Assembly: GCA_947561395.2 (NCBI GenBank)
Contig: OX387187.1
Location: 37,367,829 to 37,431,828, forward strand
Direction: 5' to 3'
Length of the DNA stretch: 64,000 bases
DNA from: Buxus sempervirens
Lineage: Eukaryota > Streptophyta > Magnoliopsida > Buxales > Buxaceae
Position numbers and translations under genes: made by a program. Shown piece after piece: positions 28,480 through 40,858 of this stretch (the stretch's first letter is position 1; the number at the start of each line of letters is the position of its first letter). The notes beneath the pieces are model-generated. The model saw only the letters and a program-made list of their open reading frames with translations. It did not search any database and was not told where the DNA came from.

Positions 28480-29375
28480 AATATAATGAGTCAATGACCA
28501 AATGTATCATAAGGAGCCATGGGTACCAGGCGAAATAAGCCAAAGGTACTGCTCCAAATAACGATGGGTACCTTCTGAGTTAAGCTTTAGGTACGCCCGA
28601 AGAGCTCCCCAAAAAACATTTTCGTAGTCAACAAATAAACCTAAGGTACCCCACAAATCAGATTAAGGTACCCCACTCTTAGCCCAAGGTACCACATATA
28701 AGCCTAAGGTAGCTCCCATATAAACCTAAGGTACCCCATGGTAAGCCAAACCCACTCACGAAAATTAGCCTAAGGTACCCCCTAAACCTACAGTACCCAC
28801 AATATAAGCCCAAGGTATCCCCAATATAGGTCTAAGGTACTTCCTGAAATCGTGATTCGGCGATTTGTCCTGAGACCTAATCGCTACGAAACAGAGACAA
28901 TGTTTCACTGCTTACAGTTAATCGCAAATCTGCGATTCGTCATCTGATTAATCGCCGCACCTAATCGCCAGGTCACGATTAATCCTGTACTTAATCGTGA
29001 TGAAAATCTTGGGAAGTAAGGCTTAGATTCCTCTCCCCTCCCCAATTAATTCATAATTGGTGGGTTACTCAAGGCTTAGGGGGCTGGTACCTAAGGCTCA
29101 CTTGTTTGTACCAAGGCATTTTTGGGTGTACCTAGAACATTTTGGGTGGGGGTGGGGGGGAGGATATTTGGGGATACCCAAGGCTTATTTGTGGGGTACG
29201 AAAGCCTTATTTTGTTGGGGGTACCGAAGGCTTAATTGGGTTTTGGTAAGCCAATTTGTAGGTGTACGTAAACCAATTTAGGGGACCTATTTGTGGGTAC
29301 CCAATTCTTATTTGTGGGGTACAAAATGCATATTTGTGGGGTACGTAAGGCGTATTTCAATTTACATTTTGATTT
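28480..29375. repeat. left subterminal motif array of the giant element
   Basis: Three blocks. 28480-28845: many degenerate units of the form taagcctaaGGTACCcc. 28850-29010: a cluster of cgattaatcg-like words with a shared gaaacagagac motif. 29050-29370: GGTACC units again, but in the opposite orientation (ggGGTACCtaaggcttattt). The array therefore turns around the central cluster. Non-coding; may serve as transposase binding or as a promoter for the Ulp1-like gene. Function is inferred only. Confidence 0.8.
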
Positions 29376-29446
29376 TATAGATGGCACATGTAAATAGTCA
29401 CATTGCAAAGTTTTTTTTATCAATTTATGTATTTATTTGTAGATAA

Positions 29447-32400
29447 ATGGCACCAAGCGGGGAAGGAGTTCGCAATAGATGTAGTCCTCAACGACTTCTA
29501 AAAATTATCAAAAGGTTGAACGAGTCCCAGAAGCTAGCTGTTAGAGAAATTGGGCTGGGAAGCCTTCTGGATATGACGATTAAACACTGTTATAAGGGCA
29601 ACATTGTGTCCTTATTGGCTTCATTTGATCCCGAAAAATGTTGCCTTGAAGTAAGTGGAAGAACGTTTGAGATATCACCTCCTGATGTTCAGCGGATATT
29701 GGGGGTGACCTCTGCCGGGGAGAGTATAGAAATCGATGAGGTGGAAAATGACCTCACAGAATTAAAGAAAATGTATTGTGATGATAAAGGTAAGATACCT
29801 TTAGGAGAGCTGGAGAGAAGACTGCAAGAGAAGGAGACGGCGGATGAAGATTTTTTGAGGCTTTTTGTATTGCTTGCATTGGGCTCATTTTTATGCCCTC
29901 AAGCTAAGCCGGAGGCCAGCACAAAGTTCTTAAATCTCATAATGGATATGGAGGGACTCCGTACCCTCAACTGGTCGAAGTTGGTTCTTGATTGGCTCAT
30001 TGCTGCAATCCGCCGATACAAGGAGAAGCACCAAATATATGTCGGTGGTTGTTTGGTTTTTCTAAAGGTAAATTATTGTTATACACACATTTCATATATT
30101 TGGTATGCTTAAATTGTAATGGAAGAAATGTTTAATCAATCGCAGATGTTCTATTATGAATGCTTGCGCATGGATGGGAGCGCGATAGAGTTGGATGCAA
30201 CAGCTCCTCTCATCACCGTGTGGAATGATGAGGATGTGTTGGAAAGGGAGAAAGAAGGAAAGGAAAAGGACATGAATATTCCGGAACATATTGACTATGA
30301 AAATGTTCCGGAGTCCGATAAATCAAAGGGGAGGAAGAAGGTATATTATATTGTATTGTATTTATATTTTCGAATAGGGGGTACTCAATATGAATATTCA
30401 TTATACGTACATGGACATAAATTTTACTTGATTATGTGTTTTAGGAGGATAAACTGAGGGCAGCGATAAAGAAGCTAACAAAGGTAGTTGCTGCCCTTCA
30501 GCGTGAGGTAGCCAAATCCTCGAGATTGAAGGCTTTGGAGAAGGAGGTAATGGAAATCGGTTTTTGTCATTATTCATTATAAGTTCCAGATCTTATAGAA
30601 ATGCAAATGTTTGTGGCTTGATTTGTTTAGGTGGAGAGATTGAAGTTGATGATAAGCAATCTTGGAGTAGGGCAAGCTGAACTAAGAGAGATGGTTCTCG
30701 AGCTTGTTGGATATGCTCGTGACTACCGAAGCTACCCTACCCCTGAATGTCCACGTGAACCATTTGAGGTTCCAGTGAACGTTGCTTCTGCACCGGAGGG
30801 CCCTTGCCCGGTGTCGCCGATGGAAGATATTGAACCTAAGGCGGAATGTATCCCGGATCCAACAGCGGGAGAATATGAAGGTTCAATCGTTCCATTTCAA
30901 CCCGTTGAGGCTCCGAGATTGAAACGAATGAAGATTCCCGGCAAGGCAAAAAGGAGTCCTTTTACAACCATCACCGGGGAGAAAAAGAAAAGGGCCAGAA
31001 AGAGTAAGCAACCGCTCGATGCCGAGAGGCCAACGCAAACGGTAAGTAGTATATAATTGGATGTCTAATTGCATGTCAACCATTCATGTAAAACTTTACC
31101 ATAGTAGATTGAAGAGCAATATTGTCGATGTAATGATCATCGTGTGACCTACATGAAATATATTTCAGGTACCATCTTACGATGATGATCGTGCGGAGGC
31201 TAGGTTGTTGCCGGATCTGAACACTGCAGATCCGTCCATAGAGCCATTGGTATGTTTGTTCTCAGTTTTTCTAAAGGAATTGTTTTTGTTTTTCGGTTAG
31301 AATTAGGTTGACAGCCATATATTCATTTTTTGGAATTTTTAATAAACTTGTAGGCAAGCGAACCAGCGGATGCATCTTCTAGTAGGACGCCTGTGGATGC
31401 TGGAAGCGCGGTCTGCAACTATGCATTCCGTGAGGACCTCGATCCAGAGTACGTACTTTCGCATATTTATGTTTGACGCGTTGTTGCTTTGTAAATTGTT
31501 GCGTATGGTTTGACTGTTTCTTTTGTGGGATATATATGTAGCGAGGTTTTGGTGAGATTCTTTGATGTCTTCATTGCCCGCGGTGAGTTCGAATGTTTGA
31601 AGCCTGAGAAATGGGTTACCAACTGGGTAGGAGTCTAACAACCTAAGTATCTTGTCAGATCGCATAAATATTTGGATTCTTAGATTTTATTTTTTTCTAT
31701 GTAGATCTTGGATTGCTACATGCGGATGCTGAATTTCCAGGAACAGCAGGTTGGAGGCCCATGTTACTTCTTCCTGTCAGATATTGGGGTAATTATTACG
31801 ACATTCTTCAAAAGAATTTGACACTGTCTGTAATACTCCTGTTGAACCTATATTATAACTTTTCAGACTTTTTGCGCGGCAGAAGAAAACCGAGAACTTA
31901 CCAGACTTAATGATCAATTTGATCCATCGTACCTACTGAATATAGTGAACTACAAAATGGTAAGCTTAACTCACCATTGTTGCTGGGATCTTTTAATAGG
32001 GTAGGGCTAATAAATATGTTTGTATGCAGTTGTTTTTCCCTATATTGGAGCAAGAACATTGGTACATGTGTGTTGTTGACATGAATAAAAAGAAAGTCTT
32101 TTTTTTGAACTCGATGAAGGTGTGGATAACCCATGAAGTTCTCACTGGAGTGGTAAGTGATCAGCGTAATAATTTCTTGTGTCACTAATGTTGTTATTAA
32201 GTATCAATTTTTATATTTCAGCTAAAAGCAGTAGATATTATATGCACCTGGCAATGGGAAAAGCAAGTTTTAGTAAGCAAATTTCCAAGGACGAAAGCAG
32301 ATGCTCTTAAGCTTCCTCGGCAAGGCAACCCGTACGTTTTCCACCTATTCCTTCTTTTCTATACTTACTACGATATGATATTAATAGCATTAACTTGTAC

Positions 32401-32675
32401 TCGCATCTTTTGTAGCAATGACTGTGGAATCTTCACCATGAAGTTCGCCGCTTTCTGGAGAGGAGAACTTTCTCCTCGATTCACGCAGGTACGCTACAAC
32501 TCCTAACCTATCCAGTTGTGTTTTCAAAAGCTCCAAATGATCACATTATTAATATAGTTTTGTTAATTTTGAATAGAATGATATTCCGGGCTTCAGAAGA
32601 AGCATTGTGAGTGAGATGATCCTCCACGAAGAAAACACGGTGAAGGATGATATTGTGAAGAAGAGTTCTACCTAG
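29447..32675 (+). CDS. Ulp1-like cysteine protease of the giant element, 13 exons
   Basis: C48 (SUMO/ubiquitin-like) protease homologue. Exons: 29447-30067, 30146-30340, 30445-30546, 30631-31041, 31169-31249, 31354-31448, 31542-31626, 31705-31788, 31867-31959, 32030-32152, 32222-32331, 32416-32488, 32577-32675. Every junction is GT-AG, phases agree, and they join to 723 residues. The N-terminal 240 residues resemble the plant module found before Ulp1 domains in transposons (FEISPPDVQRILGV, LLALGSFLCP). A charged middle holds basic clusters. The C-terminal protease has His599 (EQEHWYMCVVD), Gln664 and Cys670 (RQGNPNDCGIFTMKF). The place of the catalytic Asp reads Asn616 (FFLNSM), unlike most active Ulp1 enzymes, so activity is uncertain. 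MULEs such as Kaonashi and CUMULE elements are known to carry Ulp1-like genes. Confidence 0.85.
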
Positions 32676-33009
32676 GGGGAGAGTTCGATGTATTAACATT
32701 TTTATATTATACATGCGTCACACTACAAACTAAAATTTTAATTTTTGGGGAATCTGTATGTATTTATTTGAGGACAAGGATGTTCCTGTAATGAATGCTG
32801 TAGCTGAATCAAGCATTCACTTGGATTTTACTTTTATGGCATGTTTAGTTTTTTATGATGTTTCACGATCATATTTTTGTAAAGTATTGTGTACATAGGA
32901 CATTGTATCCATTGAATAAAAGCTTGGTTATTTTGATTGCTTAAGTTCTGCCACAGATTCGTCAAACTCGTTGATCGTAAATTATGCCAAATTTTAAAAC
33001 AAGTTACTA
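32676..33009. other. 3' flank of the Ulp1-like gene
   Basis: Probable 3' UTR with an aataaaagc signal near 32917. No further coding sequence. Confidence 0.45.
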
Positions 33010-33620
33010 TACATTAGGTACTCCCCCCCAAAACAAAATGAAGGTACGGTTCGTGTGAAGTTTAAGGTAACCCCGTAACCGGCACAATGTACCACCCCCA
33101 CCCCATATAAGCTTAGGTGTCACCTAGTAAGAGTTGCGTACACGCCGAAATAAGGCCAAGGCGCCCACGAAATAAGCCTAAGTTACATCAGCAAATAAGC
33201 CAAAGTACCCCTAAGTAATACCCAGGTACCCCCAAAATTAATATTAAGGTAACCCATAAGTAAGCCGGAGGTACCCCCAAGTAGGAACTGATAATGAACA
33301 AAACGCGCGGACGTTAATCATTAACGCGCGGACGTTAATCATTAACGCCCGCACGTTGCAGCTTTAAAGTGCACAGTACGTGCGAGCGTTACCAGGAAAG
33401 ATTCGCGCGTTGAATATGCTCCCACTATTTTGTACGTGTGGGTACCTTCGGGTTTCTAGTGGGGTACCTCAAATTTACCTTTGGGGTACCTAAGTGTTAC
33501 TTGGAGGTACTCACCCCTTAATTTGGAGTATTTTTTGTGGATAAATTAAGGCTCGTGTGGGGGGTACCCTGGGCTGATTTGGGGGATACGTAGGCACGTT
33601 TGGAAGGGTATCTCAAGATT
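33010..33620. repeat. motif array between Ulp1-like and Transposase_32-like gene 1
   Basis: Left wing 33010-33290: GGTACC units in the taagcctaaGGTACCcc direction. Core 33302-33357: three 14-mers AACGCGCGGACGTT (the third varied) separated by 7-bp spacers aatcatt, so period 21. Then looser copies to 33415. Right wing 33420-33610: GGTACC units in the opposite direction (ggGGTACCttcgg, ggGGTACCtaagtg). The same wing-core-wing plan recurs throughout the element. Confidence 0.85.
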
Positions 33621-33966
33621 AAGATTAATATAAGCTGACTTTTTTTGCATTCCCCGTCTTCCCACGGCCTTCGTTGCAGATTTTAATCATTTCGTATAAT
33701 ACCTTAGTCTTGTAGGTGGAAGTTCATTACCATAGGCTAATATAACCAGCAACTTCGACTGGTTGTTTTGCATGTACACGCATTACGACGTGCTAGACCC
33801 AATGTGTGTGTATTGGGGAGATAGAGGAATATGACAAATGAAAGCTAAGACCAAACAATATTTGCTTTGCATGCACTTATCGCAACGTTTTACAGGCACA
33901 TAAGTAAAAAAAGATGGTCAAATAAGATGCATTCGATACTCAGATGACATGAAAAGAGGTTCAAGA

Positions 33967-35811
33967 CTATGGGGCAGGCCCTGCTGGATCAGGAACTTTG
34001 TGTGCAGGCTCAAGGGGTTCAAGCAACAAATGTTCATCTCGAATGTACTCCGCATCACTTGGAGGAATATGCTCTCCAACGACACCTTGAGAAGCTGCAT
34101 CGACAACTGTCCTCCGTTCTCCCTTGTCCCTATTCAGCCTGTGAAGCTCCTGATTTTCCAATTCAAAGTGCTTCATGGCCCGGCTGTAGTCTTGTTGCAT
34201 CTCCAAATATATCTCGTTCAGCCTGATCTGCTTCTGATGCACTGCTTTTAGTGTGTCATCAGAATTCCATACTGTTGACCTCACCCAACTCAACTTGCTG
34301 TCAATTTGTGCAAACTTCGGCTTAATCACTTCTCGTACATCCTTTCTCACAGAGTAGGTGTCACTTTCTACGTTCTGAAGAAGATGTTCCATTTTAGCAA
34401 CGTGGCGATCAGTTTCATGCTTGTATGCAAGCTGACCATCGTACAATTGTTTTATCTGCTGCTTCATTGTCTCCTGGTTCTCAAGAAGTAGCTTGGTTTG
34501 ATTCATCAACTCACATTGCATGCCCATAACCTGTGAAAGGATTGATGCGAGTCCACGAGGAAATTGGGAAGAAGTTGTTTGGTCTATAGGAGCAGCAGCA
34601 GGAGCAGGCGTCGATGAGGATGGAATATCATGTTCCACAGGTTGATCATGTGTAGCAGACTCCAGGAGAGGAAGATCATGCTCATGTCCTATAGAAACAT
34701 TGGGGGGAGGAGATGGAGGAGCAGGAGCATCTTCACCAGCAGTGGGAGGAGATGGAGGAGCAGGAGCATCTTCACCAGCAGGGGGAGGAGATGGAGGAGC
34801 AGCAGCATCCTCACCAGCAGGGGGAGGAGATGGAGGAGAAGGCGCATGGACCCCTGAAACAGGGGGAGGGGGTGGAGGAGCAGGAGCATCTTCACCAGCA
34901 GGGGGAGGAGATGGAGGAGAAGGCGCATGGACCCCTGGAACAGGGGGAGGGGGTGGAGGAGGAGGATGAGACTTGTTGTATTGCCCCTTGGACTTATTGT
35001 ATGTTGCAGTATTGATAGGAGGAAGGGGAGCAAGTAACTCATACTCGGGGAAGTCAATTTGATGCATCTTGACTATCTTTGCAATGGCACACCCGAGAGG
35101 AAGTCCACACCTACGTTTGGTATCGAGCAAACAGTCAAGCATAGTCGAAATCATGATGGTGGGAACATCAATTGAATGCCTGTTGACCAATGCATAAAGC
35201 AAGAGTGGCCTCATAGGAGGCACAGTTGATCTGTGACTCACCGGCGCAACGTTAGAGCATTGGATTTTGTATATGAATGAGGTGTCAAATGTAAACTTGG
35301 AGGAATCCAGAGCTTTGCCCTCATAGTCCCCCTCCCTCTCAGTGGTCAGTAAAAAAGCAGCCACTTCATTGAGCAATTGTGGTAAGGGAGCATCAACATA
35401 CGGGAATTCAGGATTCTCAACTCTCGGAATACCTAGGGCCCCAGCGATGGTATCAGAATCTACATGGATGGGCTGCCTTCTGAGAGAGGTATCGAAGGAT
35501 GGACCGTCTGCGATGTTGTGGATGTTTGAATAGAATTCATATACTAGGTGTTGGGATGGGAGCAGGAAGTTGGTGAAGAGGTTATCCCATCCCCTCCCGG
35601 TAAATGCTGAACTAATAGACTCGGGGAAGTCTTCTAGAATAACCCCTCTTTCAAGCAAGATTTGTCTGTGGCTGACATCATTCTCGTACAGCTTCTTGGC
35701 CTGCCGATCGATGAAGATTGAATTATCAAATGAATCAATCCTGCGTTTCTTATTGGCTATCCTGGAGGATTTCTTAGGTTTAGAAGATGAGGCTCTGGTC
35801 TTAGGGGCCAT
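33967..35811 (-). CDS. Transposase_32-like protein 1 of the giant element
   Basis: 614-residue uninterrupted frame. The N-terminus is strongly basic (KPKKSSRIANKKRR), a likely nuclear signal. Residues about 40-270 match the family annotated as putative plant transposon protein (Transposase_32): RGWDNLFT.FLLPSQHLVYEF, then IHVDSDTIAGALGIPR and MRPLLLYALVN. Residues about 280-390 are a proline-rich repeat made of PSPPPAGEDAP units. The C-terminal 200 residues are helical and likely coiled coil (QLYDGQLAYKHETDRHVAKM). The biochemical role of this family is unknown; it is usually found near retro- or DNA transposon genes. It is convergent with the Ulp1-like gene and divergent from gene 2, which starts MPRTKNSS, similar to MAPKTRASS here. 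Confidence 0.8.
   Translation of the reverse strand: MAPKTRASSSKPKKSSRIANKKRRIDSFDNSIFIDRQAKKLYENDVSHRQILLERGVILEDFPESISSAFTGRGWDNLFTNFLLPSQHLVYEFYSNIHNIADGPSFDTSLRRQPIHVDSDTIAGALGIPRVENPEFPYVDAPLPQLLNEVAAFLLTTEREGDYEGKALDSSKFTFDTSFIYKIQCSNVAPVSHRSTVPPMRPLLLYALVNRHSIDVPTIMISTMLDCLLDTKRRCGLPLGCAIAKIVKMHQIDFPEYELLAPLPPINTATYNKSKGQYNKSHPPPPPPPPVPGVHAPSPPSPPPAGEDAPAPPPPPPVSGVHAPSPPSPPPAGEDAAAPPSPPPAGEDAPAPPSPPTAGEDAPAPPSPPPNVSIGHEHDLPLLESATHDQPVEHDIPSSSTPAPAAAPIDQTTSSQFPRGLASILSQVMGMQCELMNQTKLLLENQETMKQQIKQLYDGQLAYKHETDRHVAKMEHLLQNVESDTYSVRKDVREVIKPKFAQIDSKLSWVRSTVWNSDDTLKAVHQKQIRLNEIYLEMQQDYSRAMKHFELENQELHRLNRDKGERRTVVDAASQGVVGEHIPPSDAEYIRDEHLLLEPLEPAHKVPDPAGPAP
34700..34970 (-). repeat. coding minisatellite in Transposase_32-like gene 1
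   Basis: Repeats based on gaggagatggaggagcagg (plus strand), in-frame units of roughly 36-42 bp that encode PSPPPAGEDAPAP-type blocks. All units keep the frame, so the tract can expand or shrink without breaking the protein. Confidence 0.85.
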
Positions 35812-36289
35812 CTAAGATTTCAGAAGAAGAGAGGAAGAAAAATAAATATGCACAAAACAACACATAGCAAACGATAATGTTAGACACAGAAAAGATGAGT
35901 GCTACCGAATGCAAATAATATAGAATGTGAATAATATGAATAATTGTGTGGAAAAAACCCACTCCCTATATACATAAAAAAAAAACCCCAACACTTGAGG
36001 AAAAAGTGCAGGCGTTATTCACACGTCAGGGAGATAACAATAGGGATGTGTACTTGTCAAAGGCTTATAGGAAAAGTGAATAGTAACTTGATTGCAACCG
36101 ATAATATAAACCATTCCGACGAAGATAAACCAAAATGTACCTCTTGAAGACATTAGAATAAACACATAGATCGGAAACCCTAAATGAACAAATTAATACC
36201 CTAATCGTAACATATAAAATCAAAGCAGTAAAGTTCGTAAAGCATCTCGTAAGTCCTACGAACCAGAAATATAGGCTTTGGAACTCTTC
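35812..36289. other. upstream region of Transposase_32-like gene 1
   Basis: Likely promoter and leader of the minus-strand gene. A TATA-like tatatagggag is readable on the minus strand near 35965-35977. No gene. Confidence 0.35.
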
Positions 36290-36690
36290 CAGAAGAGAAG
36301 TGGTACCCACCCTGAGAAGACTTTATCGCAATGAAGATGAAGCGCTTCGGATGGCTTTGATTCGCATGGACGAAATAACGCGCCAGACCTGTTTCTTTGT
36401 AAATATAGGCAAATGCCCGAATGCACGCGCCCAGCACGTGCGCGCGTTGATATTAAATATGTGCCAAAACATAAGGAATTCTTCAAAGGGTACCTTCGGT
36501 TTATGATTGGGGTACCCCAGGCAAAATGTGGGGATACCTCATGCAAAAACACGGCGGTACCCAAACCCGAAGCGAACGTCCGAGCGTTCACGAGAACGTG
36601 CGCGCGTTGATATTAAATATGTGTCATCCCTAGAGCCTCTTAACTTTTTTAAAGTGTCCCAACGGGTTTTGTTCACGAGAACGTCCGAGC
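36290..36690. repeat. left flank motif block of the core
   Basis: Contains GGTACC units (36482-36560) and a pair of 14-mers, AACGTCCGAGCGTT at 36575-36588 and AACGTGCGCGCGTT at 36595-36608 (6-bp spacer here). A further copy is near 36680. Confidence 0.75.
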
Positions 36691-36785
36691 GTTCATGTAT
36701 GTACATTTGTATATGTGTGTACACATGATTGTACACATGTGTGTACATGTGCACACATGTACATGTATATATGTGTACACATGTA

Positions 36786-37660
36786 CCCAGGTCTGTACAT
36801 GTGTACACATGTACATGATATATGTGTACACAAGTACATGTTCTTTAACGTGTACATGTACGGACATGTGTGCACATGTACACACATGTCTACATCTGTT
36901 CAAATGCATGTAAATGTACATGTATGTGTACAAATGTACACACATGTACATGTGTGCTCATATTGACATGTGTAAGCGTGTACACATGCACACACATGGG
37001 CACATGTGTGTACACACACGCACATGTGTACACATATACATATGTGTAAATGTGTACACAGATGACAATGTCCATGTGTACATTTGTAAGGTACATCAGC
37101 AAACAAGCCAGAGGTGCCCCCAAATGATAACTTACGGTAGGGACAATTACGAAAACAAGTACGTCATAGGTACCCCACATAAAACGTGGGTACCCCAACA
37201 ATAACATGACGGTACCCCACACGTAAGGCGAAGGTACCATATATAAGGAATTACTAGGAAACATTAACGCGCGGACGTTAAGGTCCAACGCGCGCGCGTT
37301 AAAGCTATTAATACGCGTCCGACAGCTGTCTTCTTCGGCAGGAACGTTCGCGCGTTCATGACCAACGTCCGCGCGTTGACGTCTCTTCCACTTTCCTTCT
37401 ACAGGGTACCTTCGCTTTTAAAACAGGGGTACCTTCGTATTATATCCTTGGGTACCCCCCTAATATTTGGGGGTACCTGTGTCCTACACTAATTTACGCT
37501 CCTGTGCTTGTACATACATGTGTACAAATACATGAAAGCAGCCGATACACATTAAAAAATGTAATAACACGTGTGCACAGATGACAATGTCATAGGAACC
37601 CCAACTAATACGTGGGTACCCAAGGATAGGGAATGAAGCTACCCCACACGTAAGGCGAAG
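36786..37660 (+). repeat. left arm of central inverted repeat
   Basis: About 880 bp, nearly identical in reverse complement to 39976-40858. Both arms share an unbroken 132-codon frame with the same translation (36890-37288 minus, 40356-40754 plus), so at least 400 bp is practically identical. The symmetry axis is near 38820. Confidence 0.88.
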
Positions 37661-39975
37661 GTACCATATATAAGGAATTACTAGGAAACATTAACGCGCG
37701 GACGTTAAGGTCCAACGCGCGCGCGTTAAAGCTATTAATGCGCGTCCGACAGCTGTCTTCTTCGGCAGGAACGTTCGCGCGTTCATGATCAACGTCCGCG
37801 CGTTGACGTCTCTTCCACTTTCCTTCTACAGGGTACCTTCGCTTTTAAAACAGGGGTACCTTCGTATTATATCCTTGGATACCCCCCCCCCAATATTTGG
37901 GGTACCTGTGTCCTACACTAATTTACGCACCTGTGCTTGAACATACATGTGTACAAATACATGAAAGAAGCCGATACACATCAAAAAATGTAGTAACACG
38001 TGTGCACAGTTGACAATGTCATAGAAACCCCAACTAAAACGTGGGTACCCAAGGATAAGGAATGAAGCTACCCCATACGTAAGGCGAAGGTACCCAATAT
38101 GAGGATTTACTAGGAAACGTTAACGCGCGGACGTTAATGTTGAACGCGCGAGCGTTAAAGTTATTAATGCGCGTGCGACAGCTCACTTCTTCGACCGGAA
38201 CGTTCGCGCGTTAGAGACCAACATCCGCGGGTTAACGTCTGTTGCCCTTTCCTTCTACTGGGGTACCTTCGCCTTAACACCTGGGTACCTTCATATTATA
38301 TTTTGTGGTACCTTAGGTTTAAGTGGGGTACCTGTGGCCTACCCTAATATACGCTTCGGTACATGTGTCTACTTGTGTACACATACATACAAGCAAGCCT
38401 ATACACATCAAAGAATGTACTTACATGTGTGTACACAATTACACACATGTGTGTGCGTGGGTATACGTACATGTACACAAGTACATGTTTACAGGTACAG
38501 AAATTTGTAGACATGTACAGACATGTGTGTACATGTACACATGTGTACATGTGTTAACATGTATGTACATGTACATGTGTACACACATGTACCTGTACCT
38601 GTGTACACACATGTACATGTGTAAACATGTATGTACATGTACATGTGTACACACATGTACCTGTACCTGTGTACACACATGTACATGTTTACAAATGTAC
38701 ACACATGGGCACATGTTTACACACATCTACATGTGTGCACATTGATACATGTCTACTCATATATAAATGTACATGTTTACACATATATGAGTACACATGT
38801 ACACACATGTCTACATCTGTTCAAATGCATATAAATGTACATGTATGTGTACAAATGTATGGTTAGGCACAGTTACGAAGAAAAGTACGTCATAGGAACC
38901 CCAACTACTACGTTGGTACCCAAGCATAGGGAATGAAGGTACCCCATGCGTAAGGCGAAGGTACCCAATATGAGGAATTACTAAGAAAAGTTAACGCGCG
39001 GACGTTAAAGTCAAACGCGCGAGCGTTAAAGCTAATAAAGCGACAACGGTCTTCTTCGGCCGAAACGTTCGCGCGTTAGAGACCAACGTCCGCGCCTTAA
39101 CGTCGGTTCCCCTTACCCTCTACTGGGTACCTTCGTTTTGAAGCCGGGATACCTTCGTATTATATATTGAGGTACCTTTGTTTTGATTAGGGTACCTGTG
39201 GCCAACCCTAATATACGCTTCTGTGCATGTCCATACATGTGTACATGTGTAAACATGTATGTACATGTACATGTGTACACACATGTACCTTTACCTTTGT
39301 ACATACATGTACATGTTTATACCTGTACACACATGGGAACATGTTTACACACATATACATGTGTGCACAGATACACATGTGAACATGTCTACTCATATAT
39401 ACATCTCCATGTTTACACATATACACATGTGTACATGTGTGTGCACGCATATATACATGTACATGTGCATTTATATATGAGTAGACATGTACCAATGTTT
39501 ACACATGTATATGTGTATAAACATGTGCCCATGTGTGTACATTTGTAAACATCTACATGTGTGTGCACAGGTACAGGTAAATGTGTGTACACATGTACAT
39601 GTACGTGTACCCACGCACACAGGAAAATGTGTACTTGTGTGCACAAATGTAAGAACATTCTTTGATGTGTATAGGCTTGCTTGTATGTATTTGTACACAT
39701 GTAAACACATGTACCGAAGCATATCTTAGGGTAGCCCACCGGTACCCCCACTTAAACCTAAGGTAGCACAAGATATAATACGAAGGTACCCCGGGGTTAA
39801 AACGAAGGTACCCGAGTAGAAGGAAAGGGCTACAGACGTTAACGCGCGGACGTTGGTCTCTAACGCGTGAACGTTCCGGCCGAAGAAGAGAGCTGTCACA
39901 CGCGCAATAATAACTTTCACGCTCGCGCGTTCGACATTAACGTCCGCGCGTTAACGTTTCCTAGTAATTCCTCAT

Positions 39976-40858
39976 ATTGGGTACCTTCGCCTTACGTGTG
40001 GGGTAGCTTCATTCCCTATCCTTGGGTACCCACGTATTAGTTGGGGTTCCTATGACATTGTCATCTGTGCACACGTGTTACTACATTTTTTGATGTGTAT
40101 CGGCTGCTTTCATGTATTTGTACACATGTATGTACAAGCACAGGAGCGTAAATTAGTGTAGGACACAGGTACCCCAAATATTAGGGGGGTACCCAAGGAT
40201 ATAATACGAAGGTACCCCTGTTTTAAAAGCGAAGGTACCCTGTAGAAGGAAAGTGGAAGAGACGTCAACGCGCGGACGTTGGTCATGAACGCGCGAACGT
40301 TCCTGCCGAAGAAGACAGCTGTCGGACGCGCATTAATAGCTTTAACGCGCGCGCGTTGGACCTTAACGTCCGCGCGTTAATGTTTCCTAGTAATTCCTTA
40401 TATATGGTACCTTCGCCTTACGTGTGGGGTACCGTCATGTTATTGTTGGGGTACCCACGTTTTATGTGGGGTACCTATGACGTACTTGTTTTCGTAATTG
40501 TCCCTACCGTAAGTTATCATTTGGGGGCACCTCTGGCTTGTTTGCTGATGTACCTTACAAATGTACACATGGACATTGTCATCTGTGTACACATTTACAC
40601 ATATGTATATGTGTACACATGTGCGTGTGTGTACACACATGTGCCCATGTGTGTGCATGTGTACACGCTTACACATGTCAATATGAGCACACATGTACAT
40701 GTGTGTACATTTGTACACATACATGTACATTTACATGCATTTGAACAGATGTAGACATGTGTGTACATGTGCACACATGTCCGTACATGTACACGTTAAA
40801 GAACATGTACTTGTGTACACATATATCATGTACATGTGTACACATGTACAGACCTGGG
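39976..40858 (-). repeat. right arm of central inverted repeat
   Basis: Reverse-complement partner of 36786-37660. The shared segment ends at cagacctggg (40858), matching cccaggtctg at 36786. Confidence 0.88.

Noticed and set aside
36890..40754. Two identical 132-codon open frames (36890-37288 minus, 40356-40754 plus) as a duplicated gene
   Set aside because: Their identity follows from the large inverted repeat, and the translation is mostly Cys/His/Thr/Val/Tyr from ACATGTGTACAC text. No start context, domain or codon pattern.
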